This document shows, one piece after another, positions 1 to 11,900 of a DNA stretch of 64,000 bases (the stretch's first letter is position 1; each line of letters begins with the position of its first letter). The translations under genes were made by a program, and so were the position numbers. The stretch comes from Chromobotia macracanthus (Eukaryota > Chordata > Actinopteri > Cypriniformes > Botiidae). The stretch spans positions 700,001 to 764,000 of the forward strand of contig JAZGTH010000120.1 in the NCBI GenBank assembly GCA_036877525.1, in the 5' to 3' direction. Below the pieces are notes generated by a model. The model had not been told where the DNA came from. It saw only the letters and a program-made list of their open reading frames with translations, and ran no database searches.

Positions 1-685
1 AAGCCTTGATTCAGCACTTTTAATGGATTCTGTTCACAGATTCGGGGCCCAGTCACCTGTGTGTGTGCTGTAGTGTGATGTTGGCTCTAGTGTGACTTGA
101 TTATAAGTGGTATCTCTGTTCAGTGTGTGCTCATGGCAAGATCTGAGATGTGTCTTATGGCTAGCTCAACACTAATGTATTCATCATTAATCTTATCAGC
201 GCTGCCTTTCCACATCATTTCAGGGCTCTCGCACGATTTTTATCTCTAATTTGATGGTAATGAACCCATCAGCATGGAGTGGTTGATGAATATGATGAAA
301 AATAGCGTTCATATTCACTTTGGACAAGCCACATCTTATCTCATTAGAAAAAACGATATTAAAAGGTACACTCAGTAATTTTTTCCTCGTTAAAAAAAGT
401 TGTACACAGAGATGAATTGTGCTTTTGAAAAATGTTTAAAATAATACATATGCACGAGAGGAAGAATCCAGACCTATTAGTTTTATTTTATACAGAGTGG
501 GTCAATTCATGTTGAGATCAGCCAAACACTATTTGATTTATTTAGAGTGAAAGTGTATAAGAAGGATTACAGAAACAGAGCGTCACAGACTGTGAAACTG
601 GCATCAGTAACTGGAAAATATATTGTTTTGCATGGTGCTGCTTCAAGTCCAGGATGACTACCATGTCAATGAGTCCAACAGTAAA

Positions 686-845
686 AATTACATTTACATT
701 ACATTTGACAACTGCTTTTATCCAAAGCAACTTGCCGTACATTCAAGTTATACATTTGGTCAGTATGTGTTCCCTGGTAATCAAACCACCAACCTTTTGA
801 ACTGCTAACACAATGATCTACCAGTTGAGCTACAGAAACACACAA
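686..845 (-). repeat. tRNA-like short interspersed repeat (fish 'GCTTTTATCCAAAGC' family)
   Basis: Contains the widespread teleost core GCTTTTATCCAAAGCAACTT (about 714-733) and ends in TCTACCAGTTGAGCTACAG (816-834), which resembles a tRNA arm read on the opposite strand. Other copies: 36043-36174, 42767-43013, 54089-54310, and a fragment near 48588-48622. This copy is degenerate and flanked by AT-rich DNA. Not a functional tRNA gene. Confidence 0.6.
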
Positions 846-1941
846 CTTCACCTTTAAAATGACTTTTACAAAAAATTACATTTTGGAAGTTCTCTAACCA
901 ACCCTAGCCCAGACTCCAGACACTTAACTAGCAAACTACCAAACATAGTGTATTTAAAATTGAAACTGAGACAACTACTGATGTGAGCAAGTTGACTTTG
1001 GTTTTTCAGTGCTTCCGAGTGCAATCCCAGCAGGCAGTGGGGCTATGAGGTTTGTGTGTTTTTTGTTGTTTTAATTGATAGCTCAGTAGTACAGAGAGTA
1101 GATGAAATGTCAAGAGCTGCGCAGGGCAGCACTGCCCCAGGGTCTCTGTGGAGCCCCCTCTCCCTCAAATAGGAACACAAATTGGATATAAGGTTTGATC
1201 GCCAAGTCCAAATGTTACGTTTCCATTTTTTACACATGGACAGAAATGGGAGGGGGACCCTATGTGACCGTAAATGACATATGTTTGTCACCTTTAAATG
1301 AAATGACCTATTTTGTTGAAACAGCTATAAGCCTACTTGTGCTCTTTCAGGAGAGGACGACTGCAATATGTCGTGAAAGATTGGCTTTCTTTCAGGCCCA
1401 GCAAAACACTGAAACACCCTCAGGGTATGTCATTTCCCTCTCTTGGAAGGTTAACATAAAGCTTACGCTCCAAAGCGTTACCCAGGCAAAAGTGTGACTA
1501 TATAAAAAAAATCTGCAAAAATAAACAAAAAAGTGTGAGTCTTCCACAAAGAGGCCAATAAGCCTGCCATCCTAAAACCTTTACAGAGCTTTGGAAACCT
1601 TACAATGACTGTTCACACTCTGCCCATATTAGCGAGTTAACTACTGTATGGTTTGCCTCCCTGCTGGTTCTTGAGTGGCGAGCGCTGATGAGCTCTTTGT
1701 CGCCTGTGCCTTTCTAAAGAGGGAAGGCAGCCGCTTCTGTCGAGTTGACTAGGTGCCAGGCCTTTCAGTTTGGCCCGTTCCCTCAAGCATGAGCCTCACA
1801 TATTCAAGCTGTTTCAACAGCCTGTCAGCTAATGGGATTTGGGAGAGGTACATTAAGCCTGTATGAATCTGTGAGGGAGAGCGGGACTCTGGATGCTCAT
1901 ATTGCTGTGCCATATTAAAGGGCCGGAAAAGTGCTTTCCTG

Positions 1942-2130
1942 CTCCGTGTCTTCCTGTTAAATGTCAGGCCACATATGCTGGGAGAGAAGCCGTAATGACT
2001 CTGATATGTTATGCTTATACTACATTAAACCCATTGAAACCTTGATTTGTCCAATGGGGGGCTGTGTTTATCCCTTAGGGTGACAATTTGTTCACCATGT
2101 TAGATCTAGTTGCTACTGTCTTAAAGTGAG
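1942..2130 (+). repeat. Left arm of a dispersed inverted duplication (partner 7220-7400)
   Basis: The reverse complement of this block reads closely like 7220-7400, sharing for example ATTTAACAGGAAGACAC, TGGGTTTAATG, GAACAAATTGTCA and CTCCTCACTT in the same order, with scattered substitutions and small indels. I estimate high but imperfect identity by eye. It contains no open reading frame. It may be an old repeat family or a duplicated regulatory block. Confidence 0.65.
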
Positions 2131-4715
2131 GAGGTCAGACTAGCGGATATGTTAGCACACTAGACTGAAACTAACTATCACTCAATGGAAAATTCCCCAT
2201 CTTGAAAACAGTATTATTCTTTTCTCTTTGTGCAGACACCAATGAAGCAGCATTGAACAGTTTATGACATGCATTATTGCTTTGAAGCCCATGTGAACCA
2301 GAAGCTGCAACCGACTTCAGTGTTCTAATGTATTATAAAGAAGACAAAATGGAAGGTGTGGCTTTTTGCAACTGGTGATTGACTGGCTATAGAAAATTAG
2401 GCATTTTAAAACTGGCAGCAGGTTATCATTGGAGAGGAGTGGTTAATAGCTCTGGTTCCGCCGTCAGACTGACATCATCAGAAAAGGTCTGCCATTCCAG
2501 AGGGGAAGTACATTTTCAGATTTTGATTGAAGATTACAAGGGTACATGGATTTTAAATAATGACATGCAAGAATAAATATTTTATAATAAAAACTGCAAT
2601 ATTCCATAATTTCATGGTGTCTCAGTTTATATAGAGTGAGCTCTGTCATTCAGATGTTTGTGAATTGCGTTATGTAAAAATCAGTGATATTAATGAACAT
2701 CATAAAATAAAACGTCAAGCAGTGATTTCCTGAAAGATTATCTGGACAGTGGTATGAGTGGCATAATGAAGGCCATTCCTCCAGCTGGGTATAAAATAAG
2801 AAAAATACATCACCCATATTCCACCCAGCAGCATTCGCCCTGGGAAGACGCTCACTCCCCATATGAAAAATGCAAAGATGGGCAGAAGGGTAATAAATTT
2901 CAGTGATGCCTTGAGTGTGATAGTGTAATCCGTGCAAGCAATCACAGGAATAATTGATAAACCAGATAAGATTTAATGTTCCTGGCTGTCACTGTGGGAC
3001 CTGGAACCTCTGACACTTTGACGTGTATAGTGTGTGTGCATGGTGATGAAGTGTGTGCATGACTGATGGATGCATGTTTGGGCACATGACAGCGCTGGTG
3101 CTAAAGCGAGCTGTTTAATTAACCCTACGGCGAGTGGCTTGTCACATACGCCCATTCTTCCTGACTGAGATCTCAGATCTAGGGGAAAGGCAGGGATGAA
3201 GAGGAGGAGGGAAAAATAGCAATAATATGGATTCACGGAGCAAGATTGCTTTTTTTATTCTATTTTATGGGTCAGTGATCTGCATTCATTACATGGACGT
3301 GAAGACATTCAGCTGTAGAACTAATGGCTTCTTCCTCTACACAGAGTAGTTTGTAGATTAATATGTGACACATTAATGTGACGCCTTTATCAAGGTATAC
3401 TTTAAACTATAAATAAACCTGGCTTCATTGCGGGCCTGTCCGTGCTTTCATTTAGCGAAAATTACAATGATCATGGTTCCGTATTCCATTAGATCAACTG
3501 AATTATAATCAATTAAAACCACGATTGTTTCTAGGGCATTGATCTACTTCACGTCTGGCATTTCAATAAAGCCGACATTTAGTCAGGCACCAGCAACGCG
3601 TTTGTGATTTGAGCATGGGACAGTGAAGGGATAAATTAGCTCTAGGAAAGTTCAAGCAGAAACCCTAAATCAAGACTGAGTTTAACCCCCATTCATCTTG
3701 CATATTGATGGCCACATTCCCTCCCTCCCCTTGTCTCTCACAGGGATAATGCATTCTCCAGCCTGGAATTCTATCAGAGCAGTCTGCTTCGTCAGTTAAA
3801 TCAATAGGCAGCGTATGGCGGCGGGTCAGCAGTCACATTCTGCACTGGGTCTTCAGGCAGCAGGCTGATGGTTTGAGTGTAGGAAATTTGCTTAAAGCCC
3901 ACACCAATTAACTTCAGGATGATGAATGCTAGGGGTAGGCAGGAAAGGACTGAGGGGTTCTGCCTCTTTTTGTGCGAGAGTCTCAGCTGCTTTGGTAAAT
4001 AATGGAGCAAAATGGGAGGGGCCACTTTTAGACAGATAAAACTGGGAGTTTTGGGTCTGGGTCAGCCCACCCCCTAATGATTATGTCAATCTGTGTAAGT
4101 GAGCCAACACTGGAACTGTCAGGACATAATCAGTCAAAGCTGGATTTGTAAAAGGCGTTCGGGAGCCTAGCCTGAGCACAAGACATTTGCATGGGGAATT
4201 GCCCTAATCTTTAGAGAGGAGGTGGTGCAGGGGTCAGACTCTTTTGTTGAGGTTGACAGTGAGCCCTGTTGAAATGAAGTGAGCAGCGTGTGTCGTCTCA
4301 TCACACAGTTCATAAAGAGAGAGCAGATCTGGTGGAGGAGGGACACTACACAATAGTGGGAAATCAGCACCAGGTTTTCACAATATGGAGACTATTTATC
4401 AAGTCCTTTCACTTCATTTCCAGCTATGTTTAACAAAAGAACAACAAAAAAATCTTTAAACAAATATTAACACACACAGTAGCCCCAAACAAGTATTTAG
4501 GTCTTGGACATCTTAAAGTCACACATAACAAAGATTGTCTTTCATTGCATAATGTGTTAACCAGAAACACTTTATATTTTAATTATGTTACATTCAATAC
4601 CATTTAATACTGAAACTGCATAAAACGTATTGCTTAAAAGTGTCTGTGCTGAATTTCTGTTAAATAAATGTAAAAAACATTTAGGTGCATTTTAAATTGT
4701 GGCATAAGAAGCCAA

Positions 4716-4799
4716 ATACAACTTGGCTATATAATTAATTTATATGTCCAAGTTCTAATACAACTTGGCTAAATAATTATTTTATATGTCCAAGTTCTC
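4716..4799. repeat. Tandem duplication of a 42-bp unit
   Basis: ATACAACTTGGCTA and TATATGTCCAAGTTCT recur 42 bp apart (ACTTGGCT at 4721 and 4763). Each unit begins with ACTTGG and ends with CCAAGT, so it is itself a small inverted repeat. Flanking DNA is AT-rich with no gene. Confidence 0.7.
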
Positions 4800-5652
4800 A
4801 ATTAAAGCCGAACAATAAAAGCCGAACAAGCTGAGATAAATATTCTTCTCTACGACTAAACAACTGCCACTCGACTTGGTTCCTGACCCCACAGACGCAA
4901 GTAACTAAAGGTCAAAGCACTTCGTTAGATGTTGACTTGGTTAGTGACAACTCAATGAGTTTTTGAGAAGCAAGAGTGGAGACCAGAACATTTAAAGTGT
5001 CACATGGCTGCAATGGAAGATGAACGTCATCATGGGGAGCAACAGCTGTTACACTTTGAACAGTCAGGGAGCAGATGTCAGCCCAATTCCGCAATATATT
5101 CAAAACACTGAGCAAAACGATAAAGGAATATGTGGGCATAAGGTTCAGTTTATGTATGAAAAGCTCAGATCTTATACAGGTGCAGTACAGGATGGAAAGA
5201 ATAGAAATATTAACTTTAAAGTTAAATTAACTTCTAAAGTTACTGCCAGCAGGCCACGCTCTTTTCTCTAGAAATGAGTTTAAATAATCTAATAGCACCC
5301 ACAGTCCTCCAACTGAAAACCTGCAGTTATGTGTGCTTTTTTGAAATAATAAGCCCTTCACATAATGATTTAAACATCTGCGCTTCTAAATACAATCAGT
5401 GACAGCCTGTTTTGGCAACAGAGTTCTTAACACCCGTATTCTCAAGACTATTAAAACAAAGCACTGCAGAAACACAGCTGTTTGGCTTTAGGCATAGGAG
5501 GACACCTTTGAAAGCAATATTCCTTAAGAATGCATGTTATTGTGCCTGTATGCTATGGCAAAGATTACATTACAATCTTACGTGAATGTCTTAAATAATG
5601 CATCAGTCTTTGTGCATATTCATGCAAACACTTTCAAATATTTCAAGAGAGA

Positions 5653-5940
5653 CTAAAATAGATAGTTCACCCCAAAGAACATTCTTCCATCATTTACTCA
5701 ACCTCATGTCATTCCAAACCTGCATGATATTTTTTGCTTCTAAGGAACACAAAAGAAGATATTTTAAAGTATGTTGGTAACCAAACAACAGTGGCGTCCA
5801 CTGACTTCCACTGGGTGGACACAAAACTACATTTCTAAAAATATCTTTTGTGTTTCACAAAAGTCATATAGATCTAGAATGACATGAGGGTGAGTAAATG
5901 ATGGAACAATTTTTTATTTTTGGGTGAACTATCACTTTAA
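5653..5940. mobile_element. Foldback MITE, 'ATAGTTCACCC' family, near full length
   Basis: Begins GATAGTTCACCC with CATTTACTCAACCTCATGTC following, and ends in the complementary order: GACATGAGGGTGAGTAAATG, then TGGGTGAACTATCACTTTAA. The two ends pair into a long hairpin with GGAACACAAAAGAAGATATT near the centre. This is a very common non-coding, non-autonomous element in cyprinid genomes. Other copies or fragments: about 59050-59286, 58972-59022, 41608-41735, 31430-31500 and 10165-10245. Confidence 0.8.
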
Positions 5941-7219
5941 GGATACTGTAGGTTGACTCTACCATATTTTTACAATTTAAATAACTTGAATTCAACCATT
6001 AATTTTGTTGCTTAATTGTACAAAAAAAAAAGACAGCCTCGTGTAAAAATATAGCATCACATGTTTAGAGGTATCATCACTCTGTAATGGACAAAAACAA
6101 AAAATCTTTCTCCATTTCTCCACTGCAAGGTCTCCTACTGTGACAACAGCCTGTGATATCTCATTTAGGATCATTTACATGGAGTCATCGTTCACTCCCC
6201 CTTTAGACAAAGCTTATCCATCGTTATAAATCAGCTCAGCATCAGACGAAAAACACAGGTCAGCAATTTCTTTCTTTCAGTCTCTCTCTTCCCTTTAACA
6301 ATCTGCCTTCAGCTCTTTAATATGTTATCTTCTGCAAGGATAAGTATGTCCCTTATTTAACAAGCTTTGCAGCTACCTTTTCTATAGACTCTCTCATAAA
6401 ACCAGAAAATTCATCTAATCAATCGCTTTTAGTATGTTATCTGTTTCTCCTGACAACTTAAGTCTCTATTGATTTGCCATTACTTTGTTAGATAATCTCT
6501 TGTCAGGGCACCATTATAAAAATTAAGCCATTTTCAGTCCTCATATACCTTACAGACAGGGTCGATTCTCTTAATGTGTTCTATTTTTTGCGTTATTTTT
6601 CTTATAAAAACTGACCCGCTTATTACGATTTGCTTAATAAATCACTTTCAAACGCTGTATATAACATGCAGATTTTTTTCCTTTGGCATGATGCTTGCAT
6701 CAGGGCTTTGGACTCTTATATACACTGACATATTGGTCCCTTGCAGTTTTACTAATAAAGTTAAATCTTAAAAAAAAAAAAAAGTGTACCTGCTAAAATT
6801 ATTACACCCTGTCCTAAGCAGGCCCAGCATGAACACAAAAATGTCACGTGGCAACACAGTCACAGCCAATCAGAACATATTTATTGTTTAATGAACTGTT
6901 ATGTGGAGCAGTATTTTGGACCAATAAGATCTGAGAAAGGATCACAACACTGCGGAAATGTAAACCAGTTGAACAACACAATGTGTCGCTCTTGCATGAT
7001 CCACACTGGTAAAGCCAAAAACAGCTATAACTGCTTGTTGTTTATGGTGTACTGCATAGTTTGAACATGATGTCTGCAGATTTAGTCATTTCTTCAGATT
7101 AAGTTAGTGATTTCAGAGATGTTCATATTGTATCATCTCAAAGTTTTGTACAGGCACCTCTCCACTACCAGGATAAAACTTGTATATACAGAGTGGTGCA
7201 TCCTATACTATGTCTGAGT

Positions 7220-7400
7220 CACCCATGCTCTGAACTCCTCACTTAAGGATAGCAGAAACTGGATCTAATGTGATGAACAAATTGTCATCCCCAGAAAATC
7301 AAGGTTCCAATGGGTTTAATGCAGTAAAAACATAACCTATCATTACAGTTTCTCTTCCAGCACATGCGGTGTGACATTTAACAGGAAGACACTGATCTAT
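7220..7400 (-). repeat. Right arm of the inverted duplication (partner 1942-2130)
   Basis: Matches the reverse complement of 1942-2130 over roughly 180 bp, in opposite orientation about 5 kb away. The match ends near 7400, just before a GC-balanced block (7480-7720) that may be regulatory. Confidence 0.65.
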
Positions 7401-7479
7401 TTCCTAATATACGCCCACGCAATACACACCTGCATTAACATGGACCATGTGTAGCGGCCTGACCCCAAACATCAGCTCC

Positions 7480-7720
7480 TCTCCTCTGTGTGTAGGTGCC
7501 TGGGGCTTCTTCCTCTGCCCTGAGGAGCCCCTTCATTAATCGCCCTCGTTCTGTGGGAGGTACTTAATGCACACACGCGACAATCGGCAGGACTGTAATT
7601 GCGTTGTCAGGGGCCAAAAAACAAGCCTGCTCCTTCAAACAGACATCTGGCAAGGAGGCAGAGAAAGCCATGTTGTTAGGAGAGGGAGAGCAAAGCAAGA
7701 CAAATAAAATGACTGCTTGG
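7480..7720. promoter_or_regulatory. Candidate non-coding regulatory block
   Basis: Balanced-composition unique sequence with homeodomain-type words (TTCATTAATCGCCC, GTACTTAATGCACAC, GTAATTGCGTTG), no open frame and no transposon ends. It stands out against AT-rich neighbours. Conservation, the decisive evidence, cannot be tested here. Confidence 0.3.
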
Positions 7721-8352
7721 GTTGTGAGAACGGTGGGAGCCCAGGCTGGCTAATCTCACCAATGGGAGAGCACGCCTGTTGTAACCCAATTACAGGAGCA
7801 TAAGCAATTTGTTAGACACTTCACATAATGTAACAATTTCCCAATAAACTCTGACTTGTAATAACATTGCTGAGTGAGTGCATAAATTCTAAAGGAACGA
7901 AGGAGGTTTGAACACGGCAGCTGCGGGCAGAGAGTTAGCAGCATCAGCAATATCGCTTACACTTACACTGCGACCTGCTTCCAGTCTTTGTTTTGTTTAG
8001 ATAAGATGTGAGGATGGGGCAAACAGGAGCATCCACAGTTTTTCAGCTGCATACTCAGGATTAAAGGAGGCTGGGTCACAAAAGTTCAGCAGTTACGTAT
8101 TGTAAAATAAAAGAAATCACATTTATTGCCATATTGTTAAACAGTCAGCAATCACAAAGTATAGAGATTTCAAGTACTGTAAACTACATGATTTATAATT
8201 CAAATATATATTTTCATATAAATCCACATGGATATATTGTTCATACACACACAAATAGTAATTTAAATTTTATTTTCACAGGGAAATGTATATGATGTCA
8301 TCATCATTCAAAATTCCAGCAACACCGGCAATAGAAATCTAGCTCAGGTGTT

Positions 8353-8517
8353 GTCTGTGTTTAATGACATCACAGAACATTTCAGGTCTGTGTTTAATGA
8401 CATCACAGAACATTTCAGGTCTGTGTTTAATGACATCACAGAACATTTCAGGTCTGTGTTTAATGACATCACAGAACATTTCAGGTCTGTGTTTAATGAC
8501 ATCACAAGACATTCCAA
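8353..8517. repeat. 33-bp minisatellite, five units
   Basis: Five head-to-tail units start at 8353, 8386, 8419, 8452 and 8485. The first four are identical; the last diverges at its 3' end. Each unit contains AATGACATCACAG, with TGACATCA resembling a CRE/AP-1 type half-palindrome. Because 33 is a multiple of 3, the array gives a repetitive open frame on the minus strand, which I read as a by-product. Confidence 0.95.
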
Positions 8518-10164
8518 ATGAGTGAATGTTGGGTTCCTGGCCCTAAACAAACAGAACATGTCTCCTTCAACATCATGGTCATTGGCTTAATATGCAAAAA
8601 AACACAAATTAGGAAAAGTTTGGATAAAAACATCTGCCAAAATGTAAAGTGAACTTGCTCTTATGGTTATTCTCTGCTCAGTCTGTAGGGAGCAGTAAAA
8701 ACTACATCAGAAGCATGTGAATCGGAACGCCACCACGGGAACATTGCAATCCTTACAAGCTTGGTACACTGACAAACATTTGCCCTATCTTAAGGATATT
8801 TTTGCCTACATGAATGCCTCTATGTCAGTGTTTGTCAACCAGGAGGCCCACTAGGGGGCCCCAACAAACTTCTAAGAGGGCCTCAAGACTTAGAATTATT
8901 ATTAAAATCAAAATATTTCTTAGTGTTGGTTTATTTTAATAACAAATATACATCTTTCTAGTTATGCCAAGCACTAGAATATTTTATTGGGTAGAAATTG
9001 TGAGTGGCAAGGATCAAATGTTGTTGTGGACAATAGGAGGCCTTAAAGTGAAAGAACAAATGTGGACAAATTAATAAATCACCAGCAAAGGGATATAAAC
9101 TGAAACAAATCTGTTCATAATCACTATTCTACTGTATATACAATTACATTACTATAGTGAGCTTTTGTAGTGCAACAGTATTTACCCTTATATTTGCCCA
9201 TATTTTATAGTTGGTATACATGTATACATTTCCCTGTGAAAACAAATTTACCTCACAGTGACACTAGCTAAAACCTTATGATTCTGTGGGTTACGTGTAC
9301 TGGCTGCAGCTCAACACAGTTTGGCAGATAGTAAGAGAGAAAGCAGGGTAGAGAGAGAGAGAGGCCATTCCCCTGTGAGTGAAAGCAAGCAGTCAAGGTC
9401 GGAGGAGATCAGGATGGGGTTAATGAAATGATGGCAGCAGGGGTAAGAGGGAAAGCTCCAGCGGTAATTTACAAGTCTCTCCCTGTAGGGCTGAAGGTTA
9501 CACTGGGCCCTGTCGGGAAAAGCAGGAGAATGGGACAACGCGATGGATCTACAGCATACTTCACACCCCACGGGCTGACACACAACGCTCACTTATAAAC
9601 GCATCAATCACCCATTGCATCAACTTAATGCCAGACATTCAGTGAAGAAACTTTTACCATAACTATGATTTGAGTTACTATTGTTGTGATGGACCAGGGT
9701 GTTCATAAATTAGAAATATGCTCCCTAAAGGAAGAGTTTACCCAAAACATGCAACACTCTGAAATTCAAGTGATTTAGCTTTCCTTAACATGTTCATAAG
9801 AGTTCCAGAAAGGTACGCTCAATGTATAATTCTTTTGTTTTTTTAATTAAGTATTTAATCCAGTTCACCAAACTGGTGTGAACGATTTGTGTGTCATCAG
9901 ACTGATCTGATTCCTTGCTAGAGGGAAGAGAAACATGAGAACCATTAGCTTAAATTTCAGTCAGTTCTTCACACAAATCAAATGCATCACTTTTGGAATA
10001 AGTTTCAGAATATAGAGCATGAGTCATTGTACTGCTTTTATAATACTTTCATGGTGCTTTTGTGTCATTTTCCAGGTTCACAATCCCAGTTTCTTTTCAC
10101 TTTCATTATATAAAAAAGAATGGCCAAGATATTCTCCCATGAAAAACTTGGCTTTGCGTTCTCT

Positions 10165-10245
10165 GGAAGTCAGTCAGTCATATGGGTTCAGAATGCCAAA
10201 CGTAAATGTAAACGATGACAGAATTTATTTACGGGTAACCCATTC
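10165..10245 (-). mobile_element. Degenerate fragment of 'ATAGTTCACCC'-family MITE
   Basis: AGTCATATGGGTTCAGAATG and GATGACAGAATTTATTTACG recall the 3' half of the family (ATATGGGTTTGGAA..., GATGACAGAATT...). It lies inside a chance reading frame of 102 codons (10019-10327), which is therefore not taken as a gene. Confidence 0.4.
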
Positions 10246-10429
10246 CCATAATGAAGAGAAAACTCTCTTGTTGTCGTTTTTACTCTCTTGGAAATCACTA
10301 ATATTCTTCAGATTTCAGATAAAATGACACTACATTTGGCCTAATCTGGGAAAAAGAGACACACAAAACTCTCCACTCACAGTGCTAATCTTATTACGTT
10401 GTGACAGAAGTACAAGCCCAGATGTAAAT

Positions 10430-10760
10430 GATTGTTGCAATTAGACTGCTTTAAATTACAGCCCTAATTCCAGACGATGTCCCCCACCATTCATATGCTG
10501 CTGACCATGCTAGAAATTTCTCCCTGATGGGACTCCTGGCTCTGTCATAAAACTATCTGAGGTGTAATCTTCAGCTGATTTACCTAACGTTTCCTCACCA
10601 TCGGCTAATAAAAAGGGCGAGACCGCCGTGGTTTCGTGGGGCTAGTTTGTGATTAGGGATGCATAATCGTAGCCTGCCTTGATCGTTTCCATGCCTTATA
10701 ACTTCCAGCATATATAATGAGAGGGACTCATGAGACAGACAGAGTGCAGTGTAAGCAGAG
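10430..10760. promoter_or_regulatory. Candidate non-coding regulatory block
   Basis: Unique sequence with clustered ATTA-type words (GCAATTAGACTGC, CCCTAATTCCAG, CGGCTAATAAAAAGG, GGATGCATAATCG) mixed with CpG-containing words. No repeat hallmarks or gene signals. Confidence 0.3.
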
Positions 10761-11104
10761 AGGGTTTGGGAGCGAGGCTGGGCTGCAGTCTTAATTTGGC
10801 TCTGGAGACAAAGCATTTATGATGTACATCATTGGCTGAACTGGAGGTAGGACTAATTATAGTCATCCCGCATGACACATCCTGAAGTATTGACCATTTG
10901 TTCTTTTTGGTTAGATGGGGTGCTAAGCGCCAGAAGACAAGCTCTCAGCTGTCCGAGGAAAGCTGATGAGTATGTTTAAAACAACAAGAACCCTTGTGAG
11001 AGATGAGCATATGAAGTTACCGACCACTACAAAATCAAAAAATTACACCTCCATTTTTTTTAACCCATGTTCCAGGGCAACAGTTTTAAACTGGCTAGGC
11101 TGCC

Positions 11105-11280
11105 CCAGCAAACAATTTTAGGTTGTAAAAATGTTGCCCTAACGTTTTTGTTAAGTAACATTTAAAACACATTTTGAAAAAAGTTCTACTAACATTACAA
11201 CACAAGACAGTTACGCAAGACGTTTTTGATAACTTAGAGAACGTTAACCAACGTTCTGAGAACATTCTCTGTTAGCTGGG
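11105..11280 (+). mobile_element. CAGCTAAC-family MITE, internally deleted copy
   Basis: Begins CAGCAAACAATTTTAGGTTG and ends GAGAACATTCTCTGTTAGCTG. Copies elsewhere are ~330 bp, so the central part is missing. Contains GTTTTTGATAACTTAGAGAA near the 3' end, a hallmark shared by all copies. Confidence 0.75.
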
Positions 11281-11559
11281 GCATTGTTGTTTTGCTTTCT
11301 ACTTTCTGCCTGCTACCGTTGTTCTGACATTTGAATCAGGGTTTGCTACTGCTCACGGAAAGTTCAAGGCATTACTCACAAAGTAAAACTGTGACACTGA
11401 CATTAAAGTATAAATAGATGTGTACTCTTTTTCTTCCACCACACTCTGAGGTGGAGATAATGAGATGCTATATCACCATGATGAAGGGAGGGGAAATCTG
11501 ATTAAGATGTGTTTGCATCCATGTCTCAACTAACTGCAAAACTCATAAAACGCATTTGC

Positions 11560-11900
11560 TGTCTCCCCCATAACTAATGGCTGGTTTTCACGGCTTTGAC
11601 AGCAAGCCGTGTGTGTTATTTTGTCCGGGTATTATAATAATAATGAGAGCAAATTAGAACAATCAATTTCCATGGGTGGTTCTTGATTGGAGATGATGGG
11701 CAATATGGCACTGGGTAATCCATCTTCCTGGCCCTGTCTCATTAATGGCTGCGTCGCCGAGACAACAGCCAATGGCAGCGCAGTGCTATGGAACACATGG
11801 GGGCACCATTCTGTGAGCCTATGTTCAATTAGCAGTGGCGGCGATAAACAGAGTGATGTATGTAGGCTCACAGATGCGGCAGCTTGAGTTTAGAGCCATT
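11560..11900. promoter_or_regulatory. Candidate non-coding regulatory block
   Basis: Contains ATAACTAATGG, CAATCAATTTCCATGG, TCTCATTAATGGCTGC, ACAGCCAATGGCAGCG (with a CCAAT word) and TTCAATTAGCAGTGG. It is dense in ATTA/CCAAT words with several CpGs. Open frames on both strands overlap here but have no family match. Confidence 0.35.

Noticed and set aside
816..834. Possible tRNA gene
   Set aside because: Only one tRNA-like arm is visible within a degenerate interspersed repeat; no cloverleaf can be drawn.
8344..8559. Minus-strand frame with an 11-residue repeat
   Set aside because: Produced by a 33-bp minisatellite whose period is a multiple of three. No evidence of a gene.
10019..10327. 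102-codon + strand frame
   Set aside because: Contains a degenerate piece of the ATAGTTCACCC MITE and no protein motif.
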